Of a stretch of DNA of 5,429 nt, positions 1-4,671 are shown piece after piece. Both the position numbers and the translations under genes were made by a program. The stretch comes from Calditrichia bacterium. Its GTDB lineage: Bacteria > Calditrichota > Calditrichia > RBG-13-44-9. How positions within the stretch are numbered: the first letter of the stretch is position 1; each line of letters begins with the position of its first letter. Location of the stretch: positions 1 through 5,429 of the forward strand of contig JALXCH010000358.1 of assembly GCA_026991005.1 (NCBI GenBank). The letters run 5' to 3'. The notes beneath the pieces are model-generated. The model saw nothing but the letters and a program-made list of their open reading frames with translations. It was not told where the DNA came from and made no database searches.

Positions 1-721
1 CTTTTAGTTTACGGTGTTGAGCCAGCGCTCTCACCGAATCGTACACAATGCTGATGGCTGCCACGTAGCCGAGGTGTTCCTTCTGCCACCCCAGCGAGAG
101 GGTAATTCCCGCCACCCGGTCGGGGAAGAGCCCATAGGGCTCGGTAAACACAAAATCTGCCGGATTTTTCTCCAGCGCCTGGCGAAACCAGATTTTCTCC
201 CGGGGATCGTATTTTTCCTGCACCGGGACTTTCCGAACCATTTCCCCCGCTGCGTTCAAAATCCACCACTCCAGAGAATGGGGAGAAGATTCTCCGCTGG
301 CTCCGGTAAGTAACCGCCACTCTCCTTGCCCGTGGAAAGCCCCAAACACCCAGCCTCCCGAATTGGCCAGAATAGCCGAATAAATTTGAGGATTGTTCCG
401 AAGTAAAGGGAGCAACTGTTCTTTAAGTAATTCGGGTTTGCGGATTTGTAAAACTCCCCGCTCACTCCATTCCCGCAGCAACATCAACTGCTTTTCCAGG
501 GGACTGAAAAAGTTGAAAATACGCTCGGAGGTTTCGCGGGACACCTGGCGAATTGCATCCCGGGAGAGGCGGGCGCTTTGCTTCCGGTGAGCGGAAACAA
601 TCATGACCACCAGCACACCAATGGCCGCGGCAAATAAAATATTTAAGAGAATAAGAGAACGAATCGTTTTATTTCGCCAAACCGCATTACCGGAGAGCCC
701 GGCGTTTAATTCATCTGCCAT
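1..721 (-). CDS. Membrane-anchored Cache-domain sensor protein, N-terminal part (truncated by the window edge)
   Basis: The frame is open from the ATG at 721 to the window edge, giving 240 codons; the C-terminus and output domain lie outside. About 20 cytoplasmic residues precede one strong transmembrane helix (about 21-43, SLILLNILFAAAIGVLVVM). A long amphipathic stretch follows (about 45-100, charged and heptad-like), then a periplasmic sensor domain. Residues 171-183 (YDPREKIWFRQAL), 190-196 (FVFTEPY) and 204-210 (AGITLSL) match the core of dCache/PDC domains, where YDPR.R.WY..A, then W.EPY, then IT.S.P is usual. Cache domains bind small ligands outside the inner membrane and pass the signal to a kinase, cyclase, phosphatase or chemotaxis module; which one follows cannot be seen. 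Lys replaces the usual Arg before the Trp, and WF replaces WY. The start has only a weak purine-rich stretch upstream (AAAAAAGA). It lies 92 bases after the barrel gene, on the same strand. The sensor call is firm; the full protein type is unknown. Confidence 0.85.
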   Translation of the reverse strand, partial: MADELNAGLSGNAVWRNKTIRSLILLNILFAAAIGVLVVMIVSAHRKQSARLSRDAIRQVSRETSERIFNFFSPLEKQLMLLREWSERGVLQIRKPELLKEQLLPLLRNNPQIYSAILANSGGWVFGAFHGQGEWRLLTGASGESSPHSLEWWILNAAGEMVRKVPVQEKYDPREKIWFRQALEKNPADFVFTEPYGLFPDRVAGITLSLGWQKEHLGYVAAISIVYDSVRALAQHRKLK

Positions 722-813
722 ACCAATACAAATCTTTTTTCGGATGAATAGACATGATGCAGGATACCGAGTGCCCGATTTGACTACCTGTCCAAGAAAT
801 TGCGAAGGGATTT

Positions 814-1566
814 TTAGAAGAAAAGGGTAAATCCAACTTCCGGCCCGGCATGTTTAACATCGTACTGAAAATATTCCTGTCCACTCCCACTTTCGTACTG
901 TACATCCCAGACGCGGTAACCGCCTAAAATCGCAAAATTGGAGAGTCGTAACCCCAGACCTGCGCTGACATTATAGGAAAACTTTGACCCCAGGCCAAAA
1001 CCACCTACATCCGCCCGGGCAAAAAGCAAAATCGGTTTAAAAATAAAAAAGTGCGTGCGAGCCCCGATAAAGGGATCGAACCACCCCTTTTTCCTTTCCG
1101 TTTCCGACTCTCCCCCTAACCGCAAAACGGTTTTAATTTTAAAATACCGACCGCCTCCAATAATATCCAGATACGGAGTTAAACTGTACCCCGCGGCGCC
1201 TTCCCACAACGTGATGTACGAATTCAACTCGTCCAGACTATCTTTGTCGAAACTCTGGATGAAAATTCCTTCCAGAATAAAAACCAGCTTCTCTGTTTTT
1301 GCTTCCACATGGCCATTTAAAGCCCAACCCCCTCCCCGCATTAAATCCTTAAAAAACAAATCGGCAGTAGTGCTCTTATCCCCTACCGATACGGTACCCG
1401 ACTGGGAAGGCAACCAGGAAAATAACGTAAACTGATACTCCCAGTTGTTTTGCCCGTAATCGTAAGCCACATACTGCGCCCGGATGGAGGCGGGCAACAG
1501 CAGCCACACAAGCCCAACGGCCAGAGTTAAAACAGAAAATTTCTTCCAGTGTATCCAGGAGCTCAT
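814..1566 (-). CDS. Outer-membrane beta-barrel protein, 250 residues
   Basis: A signal peptide spans about residues 1-30 (basic HWKK, a hydrophobic core, then ASIRA before Gln31). The mature part alternates short hydrophobic strands with polar turns and ends in VGFTLFF, a C-terminal aromatic barrel signal. Recognisable stretches are FSWLPSQSGTVSVGDKST (49-66), a block around GWALNGHVEAKTEKLVFILE (80-99), WFDPFIGAR (162-170), RADVGGFGLGS (184-194) and a C-terminal GGYRVWDVQYESGSG (215-229) followed by YDVKHAGPEVGF. This pattern recalls a widespread family of uncharacterised roughly 250-residue barrels with WLP..G.V..G, W.DP..G.R, GDVGGFG.GS and GYR..D..Y..G motifs; that assignment is from memory, not a search. 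The start is supported by a good ribosome site (AGGGAG, 6-base spacer) and directly by the signal peptide. It lies 42 bases after the repeat barrel gene and is probably co-transcribed with it. No transported substrate can be inferred. Confidence 0.85.
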   Translation of the reverse strand: MSSWIHWKKFSVLTLAVGLVWLLLPASIRAQYVAYDYGQNNWEYQFTLFSWLPSQSGTVSVGDKSTTADLFFKDLMRGGGWALNGHVEAKTEKLVFILEGIFIQSFDKDSLDELNSYITLWEGAAGYSLTPYLDIIGGGRYFKIKTVLRLGGESETERKKGWFDPFIGARTHFFIFKPILLFARADVGGFGLGSKFSYNVSAGLGLRLSNFAILGGYRVWDVQYESGSGQEYFQYDVKHAGPEVGFTLFF

Positions 1567-1572
1567 TATTCT

Positions 1573-1578
1573 CTCCCT
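1573..1578 (-). promoter_or_regulatory. Ribosome binding site for the 250-residue barrel
   Basis: The minus strand reads AGGGAGAGAATA immediately before the ATG at 1566. AGGGAG pairs well with the 16S anti-Shine-Dalgarno sequence at a 6-base spacing. It is the clearest ribosome site in the window and fixes this start. Confidence 0.7.
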
Positions 1579-1608
1579 ATTTCCTTGTGTTTACACTTTT
1601 TCCCACGT

Positions 1609-2520
1609 TTAGAAAAAAGATAATCCCGCCAGAAACAGCACATGAAAATAATCGTAACTGGGGAGGCTGAAATTTTTAAAAGTAAACGTTGTCCCTCCAC
1701 CGCCAAAAGCTGCGACCGCATCGGAAATTTTGATGTGCAATAAAAAGCGAAGTTGCAAAGCAAATACATCTTGCTCCGGGTCGCGCTCGGAGAGCTCGGG
1801 ATTGTGGTACACATGCAGATATCCCACATCGGCGCTCATCTGGTATTCGTTGGTTAAAGGCAGCATGTAACCGTAATGGAAGCTGAAAATCGTGGCCTGT
1901 TCCGTCCAGAAATCGAAGCTGGTGCGCCCAATGCCCAATTCCGAGAAAAACTGATTGGCCAGGAAACGCAGCGCCACATTGATATTAGCATAACTGGTAC
2001 CGTACACCAGTGCCTGAAGTTTACCATTGTCGGCCAGATTAATCAAACCCAGCGGTATGCCGTGCTGCTTGCGGGCGATGTTAATCAGCCCGATTTGAAC
2101 CCCGGTTTGTACCGAATCCGCCGAATTGATGAGCCCGACTTGAGTACCGCTTAAAACGGCAGCCCGGTTGAATCCCCCAAGCTGCCAGCCGGTAAATCGC
2201 TGCCCGGTGTAATTGTACAACCCGGCAAAACGGAAACCGGAGGCATCCCCTTTCACCTTCGCCCAGAACCCTACAAGTTGCACCCCGTGGAAATCCCGAT
2301 TAATCGTGCTCACTACACCACTCAAATCAAACGCCCGAACACTGCCCACATGACCGTAGAGGAGCGAAATGTTGGTAGCAACCGACACATCTTCGCTGCG
2401 ATTTAAACTTAAGGGATAAAACAGAGAAAGATTTAAGGAACGGGAGTTTTCTTCCCGGGCAAAAAGGGGAAAAAGTATGCCTATCCAGACCAACCAAACA
2501 AGCGCGTGCGTTTTCTTCAT
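1609..2520 (-). CDS. Surface beta-barrel with GLIN-type repeats, LA_2272-like, 303 residues
   Basis: A signal peptide covers about residues 1-21 (MKKTHALVWLVW..., cleavage after LFA). Residues about 47-168 form a ladder of 14-16-residue repeats. The six clearest units begin GVQLVGF (79), GFRFAGL (95), GWQLGGF (111), GTQVGLIN (125), GVQIGLIN (140) and GIPLGLIN (154), and two more divergent units precede them (NISLLYGHVGSV and AFDLSGVVSTI). This repeat style matches what is annotated as the LA_2272/LA_2273 surface repeat family, first named in Leptospira; the match is from recollection. The C-terminal 130 residues look like ordinary barrel strands and end in LAGLSFF, with a terminal Phe. Function is unknown in the family. 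The start is chosen on the MKK signal peptide; no good Shine-Dalgarno sequence precedes it (GTTCGATGTGACAAA). It is the first gene of the leftward group and faces the 336-base divergent region. Confidence 0.8.
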   Translation of the reverse strand: MKKTHALVWLVWIGILFPLFAREENSRSLNLSLFYPLSLNRSEDVSVATNISLLYGHVGSVRAFDLSGVVSTINRDFHGVQLVGFWAKVKGDASGFRFAGLYNYTGQRFTGWQLGGFNRAAVLSGTQVGLINSADSVQTGVQIGLINIARKQHGIPLGLINLADNGKLQALVYGTSYANINVALRFLANQFFSELGIGRTSFDFWTEQATIFSFHYGYMLPLTNEYQMSADVGYLHVYHNPELSERDPEQDVFALQLRFLLHIKISDAVAAFGGGGTTFTFKNFSLPSYDYFHVLFLAGLSFF

Positions 2521-2601
2521 TTTGTCACATCGAACCTATTCGTTTAACAAAAAATTTTAGATTTAAAGCCGCAAAAAAAGCTGTTATGCCACATCCTCGC
2601 T

Positions 2602-2627
2602 ATTTCAAACAACAACAAATTTCAAAC
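2602..2627. repeat. Direct repeat ATTTCAAAC, two copies at 17-base period
   Basis: ATTTCAAAC occurs at 2602-2610 and again at 2619-2627, separated by eight bases (AACAACAA). On the minus strand both copies read GTTTGAAAT, which contains TTGAAA, a near match to a -35 element, but no good -10 follows at 16-18 bases. It lies about 80-110 bases upstream of the leftward gene. It could be a tandem regulator site or chance in AT-rich DNA. Confidence 0.4.
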
Positions 2628-2675
2628 TTCCCCCGGGCACGGTTTAAAGCTCTTTACCATGAAATTTTCAGCACT

Positions 2676-2702
2676 TTTAATTTTTAAATATAGAAAATTA
2701 AA
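2676..2702. repeat. AT-rich inverted repeat, 9-bp perfect arms
   Basis: TTTAATTTT (2676-2684) is exactly complementary to AAAATTAAA (2694-2702), with a 9-base centre TAAATATAG. The centre-to-centre arm distance is 18 bases, close to two helical turns, so a dimeric DNA-binding protein could contact both arms. There is no GC-rich stem or T-run, so it is not a normal terminator. It lies about midway between the two divergent genes. Confidence 0.5.
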
Positions 2703-2782
2703 CTCTAAATACCAATCCCTTTTTCAGTTGCCAATCAGACGCTGCTCTCATCGTAAGGCTTTAGCAAATCAGATAAAATGAG

Positions 2783-2810
2783 TTGATTTACACCAAAAAT
2801 TGGATAAATT
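2783..2810 (+). promoter_or_regulatory. Candidate sigma-70-like promoter for the rightward genes
   Basis: TTGATT (2783-2788) and TAAATT (2805-2810) sit 16 bases apart; each agrees with the sigma-70 consensus at four of six positions. A start around 2817 would leave a leader of about 40 bases before the ATG at 2857. The Bacteroidota-type TAnnTTTG element was looked for and not found here. The match is modest. Confidence 0.35.
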
Positions 2811-2856
2811 TAACTGAATCGTAAGAACGTCATATTTCCGCAATCTGGTAAACTGC

Positions 2857-3492
2857 ATGAAGCAATGGTTCATTAGTAACTTTATTATTCTGTTTCCCGT
2901 GGTTCTCCTGGCGCAAATTTCCGTGGGAATAATGGGAGGAGCGAATATCGGTAAATTCGGCGGGGTGGAACCACCGGATATCAGCTATGTTTACCGCACA
3001 GGGCTGAATCTGGGACTCACTTCCGTTTTTCGCTTTACCCGGGATGTGAGTCTCACCTTCCAGCCGACCTATTCCCAGCGCGGCTCCAACATTGAAACCG
3101 GAGAAGACACCCACTGGGATACTCTAAAAGTGTATCAGATAAAAATTGATTTTGCAGTACTTCCGCTTTTTGTGCGCATCGATGCCGACAACGGGATTAC
3201 TTATTTCATTAGCGGGGTAGAGTTTGCCATTCCTCTAAAAGCGAGTCTGTGCTTCCAGGGAGAAACTCAGGATGTATCCGATCGGTTGAGTCACACGGAT
3301 ATTTTAGCTTCCATTGGAATGGGATTTCAATTCCCTTTCTACCAGAAAAACAAAATTGTGCTGGAGATAAGGTACTATCAGGGATTGGTTAATTTCAATT
3401 ACCGAACCAATACAGGCGACCCTTCTGTTTTGAAAGAAAATTTTAAAAACAGCGGTTTTCAGATTATGGCCGGATTCGAACGGGAATTTTAG
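2857..3492 (+). CDS. PorT-like outer-membrane beta-barrel protein (OMP_b-brl_2 type), 211 residues
   Basis: A signal peptide of about 19 residues (MKQWFISNF..., cleavage LLA/Q) leads into a small barrel. The order of motifs is that of the OMP_b-brl_2 (PF13568) family: GIMGGANIGKF (24-34), YRTGLNLGL (46-54), SLTFQPTYSQRGS (65-77, equivalent to the usual L..E..YSQKG), FAVLPLFVRI (99-108, the family's iPll.r strand), an E.RYY.GL.N strand (about 170-179) and a final KNSGFQIMAGFEREF. About 200 residues is normal for these barrels. They are abundant in FCB-group bacteria and mostly of unknown function; PorT itself acts in type IX secretion, but nothing here shows that role. The upstream frame closes at a TGA 39 bases before, with no other ATG, so this start is forced; the ribosome site is weak (CTGGTAA). 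It is the first gene of the rightward group. Confidence 0.88.
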   Translation: MKQWFISNFIILFPVVLLAQISVGIMGGANIGKFGGVEPPDISYVYRTGLNLGLTSVFRFTRDVSLTFQPTYSQRGSNIETGEDTHWDTLKVYQIKIDFAVLPLFVRIDADNGITYFISGVEFAIPLKASLCFQGETQDVSDRLSHTDILASIGMGFQFPFYQKNKIVLEIRYYQGLVNFNYRTNTGDPSVLKENFKNSGFQIMAGFEREF

Positions 3493-3493
3493 C

Positions 3494-4450
3494 ATGAGAT
3501 ATCAGTCCCCATTATTAGGCAGAGGATTGATTTTGCTGTTAATATTGGGCGTGGCTTCTGTGCGAAGTGCGTCCGGAGAAAGGCTACCCGTGCTCCATGG
3601 GCACTATTTTTCACCCTTTGCCAATTTCCCCTCTCCTTTTATTACCACGCTGTTCAAAACAGGTATTGGAGGCGGAGTAAGTACAAACCTAATTCCTGTT
3701 TACTGGATAGATGGCCGATATATTGGGAAAATGAAAGGTAAAAACACCTATGTTAACGCTAATGTTCTGGTAAAAGTGCGGGCAAAGGAGTGGCTGGCTA
3801 CCTGGTTTAAATACGAAGCCAATGCACGGATTGGCAGCAACACTTCCACCCTCCTCACCCATGGAGTCACCTCTCTTACCGGTTTCGAATTTGGCTGGAT
3901 GTATCGCCTCTGGAAAAACCAGAACAATTATCTTTCCTTAACATTGCAAATTGACAATAACACCATCACGACCATGAACCTGTTAGATTTTTTAAACGAC
4001 GTGATTACCTCTCCGGATAGTGTCACGGTTACCCTTACCAAAAAACGCAATCCCCTCTCCGGTGGCCTAGGATTCCGATATGCCCATGCCTTTAACAATT
4101 TGCTGGGGCTGGAAGCCTACCTGTTCGGCTCGTATGGTGAGTCCATTTTACAGAAAGAATACAATGTGTGGCAATTTAATCTGGGGCTTCTGGGAAGCGT
4201 CAATTTTAGCCAGCGCTACCATATTCCCGTAAGCACCATGCTTGGCTTTGCCGTACGCCGTTTAACCTTGTTCGAACACCAGCAAGACGACCAGACAGAA
4301 TCCCTTCTGGGCAAAATTGCCTATGTGGGACGGGAGGATTACAATATGGGAATAGAATTTTATTACGTGCAGACCGCCACCCCTCTTATTGCCCGCGATT
4401 CCAGCATTAGCTTTATTACATTCAGTTTTGTAGTTACTTACATTTTCTAA
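3494..4450 (+). CDS. Unassigned outer-membrane beta-barrel protein, 318 residues
   Basis: I do not recognise this family. The N-terminus is a signal peptide (MRYQSPLLGRGLILLLILGV, then a small-residue cleavage zone around 24-28, SASG). The rest is built of alternating hydrophobic/aromatic strands with short polar turns: VNANVLVKVRAKEWLATWFK (87-106), FEFGWMYRLW (131-140), YLSLTLQID (146-154), GGLGFRYAHAF (190-200), LGLEAYLFGSYG (204-215), WQFNLGLLGSV (226-236) and MGIEFYYVQT (295-304). It ends SFVVTYIF with a terminal Phe. This composition indicates a barrel of perhaps 12-14 strands; that number is a guess. The ATG follows the previous stop by one base, and GGGA inside the end of the upstream gene lies 8 bases away, so translation is probably coupled. 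It may be a channel or a partner of the PorT-like barrel; no ligand-binding or enzymatic motif is visible. Confidence 0.8.
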   Translation: MRYQSPLLGRGLILLLILGVASVRSASGERLPVLHGHYFSPFANFPSPFITTLFKTGIGGGVSTNLIPVYWIDGRYIGKMKGKNTYVNANVLVKVRAKEWLATWFKYEANARIGSNTSTLLTHGVTSLTGFEFGWMYRLWKNQNNYLSLTLQIDNNTITTMNLLDFLNDVITSPDSVTVTLTKKRNPLSGGLGFRYAHAFNNLLGLEAYLFGSYGESILQKEYNVWQFNLGLLGSVNFSQRYHIPVSTMLGFAVRRLTLFEHQQDDQTESLLGKIAYVGREDYNMGIEFYYVQTATPLIARDSSISFITFSFVVTYIF

Positions 4451-4460
4451 CTTTTCCACA

Positions 4461-4489
4461 AGGTACGAATGATGAACGGTAGGTACGAA
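4461..4489. repeat. Direct repeat AGGTACGAA, 20-base period
   Basis: AGGTACGAA occurs at 4461-4469 and 4481-4489, starting 11 bases after the preceding stop codon. The second copy can also form a small AGGT/ACCT hairpin with 4491-4494 region bases (loop ACGAAAC). The function is unknown; the two-turn spacing would suit tandem protein binding. Confidence 0.4.
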
Positions 4490-4542
4490 ACACCTCGATG
4501 CACCTGGCATTCAGCAAACGTTTCCGAAAACAGGCTCATTTT

Positions 4543-4567
4543 AGAGCAATATTTGGGAAATAGCTCT
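4543..4567 (+). repeat. Bulged hairpin between operon end and Omp85 gene
   Basis: AGAGC (4543-4547) pairs with GCTCT (4563-4567), and TATTT (4550-4554) with AAATA (4558-4562), leaving a two-base AA bulge and a GGG loop. That is ten base pairs in all. It is not followed by a T-run, so it is more likely an RNA end-protecting or leader structure, or chance, than an intrinsic terminator. Confidence 0.4.
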
Positions 4568-4575
4568 CTCAAGAT

Positions 4576-4603
4576 TGCACCCGGGTGCCAATTGAATTAA
4601 ATT
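4576..4603 (+). promoter_or_regulatory. Palindromic operator-like site overlapping a weak promoter candidate
   Basis: GCACCCGGGTGC at 4577-4588 is a perfect 12-bp palindrome and the most GC-rich patch of an AT-rich gap. It is followed by CAATT-6 bases-AATTG (4589-4604) and an overlapping ATTGT-TCCAT-ACAAT (4601-4615). A poor promoter match overlaps it: TTGCAC (4576-4581) and TAAATT (4598-4603), 16 bases apart. If real, the palindrome would sit on the -35 and spacer, where a repressor would block transcription of the Omp85 gene starting about 70 bases on. The palindrome is seen; the promoter and operator roles are inferred. Confidence 0.4.
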
Positions 4604-4662
4604 GTTCCATACAATCCATCAGAGAAAAATGTATGATTACCATAATTTTCAATGAATATTCT

Positions 4663-4667
4663 GGAAG
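4663..4667 (+). promoter_or_regulatory. Ribosome binding site that favours the ATG at 4672
   Basis: GGAAG lies four bases before the ATG at 4672. The in-frame ATG at 4633 has only AGAGA upstream, so the later start is preferred for the Omp85-family gene. Confidence 0.5.
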
Positions 4668-4671
4668 TTTC

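Larger units (their letters stand above)
2521..2856. other. AT-rich divergent intergenic region
   Basis: These 336 bases separate two divergent outer-membrane gene groups and must hold the start signals for both. I see no credible coding frame; stops are frequent and there is no signal-peptide start. It contains a spaced direct repeat near the leftward gene, a 9-bp AT-rich inverted repeat, a small dyad at 2645-2656 (TAAAG-CT-CTTTA), and one plausible sigma-70-like promoter facing right. No confident promoter facing left was found, and no T-run hairpin resembling a terminator. Confidence 0.75.
4451..4671. other. Non-coding gap with clustered dyad symmetries upstream of the Omp85 gene
   Basis: This 221-base stretch lies between two rightward genes. 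It has no supported gene. It contains a direct repeat (4461-4489), a bulged hairpin (4543-4567), a 12-bp perfect palindrome (4577-4588) and two short flanking inverted repeats (4589-4604 and 4601-4615). None of the hairpins is followed by a T-run on the plus strand, so no rho-independent terminator for the upstream operon is seen. The density of symmetry suggests control of the downstream gene. Confidence 0.65.

Noticed and set aside
9..465. Several open frames on both strands (14-313 plus, 9-320 minus, 256-465 minus)
   Set aside because: They overlap the Cache sensor frame, which is open for the full 721 bases and carries recognisable motifs. The alternatives have low-complexity or Pro/Gly/Arg-rich content and no family likeness.
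1587..1596. GTGTTTACAC dyad followed by T residues, as a terminator between the two leftward barrels
   Set aside because: The arms are only four bases with a two-base centre, too small for an RNA hairpin, and the T-run is on the plus strand, opposite to transcription of these genes.
2521..2700. A leftward promoter upstream of the repeat barrel gene
   Set aside because: TTGAAA hexamers are present on the minus strand, but at 16-18 bases only TAACAG- or TAGCGA-like sequences follow, which match the -10 consensus too poorly to call. A Bacteroidota-type TAnnTTTG was also not found.
2750..2825. Direct repeat ATCGTAAG at 2750-2757 and 2818-2825
   Set aside because: A single 8-base match within 336 bases is expected by chance about once, and the two copies have unrelated flanks.
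4633..4671. ATG at 4633 as the start of the Omp85-family gene
   Set aside because: It has a poor ribosome site, whereas the ATG at 4672 has GGAAG four bases upstream and gives a more compact signal peptide. The earlier start remains possible.
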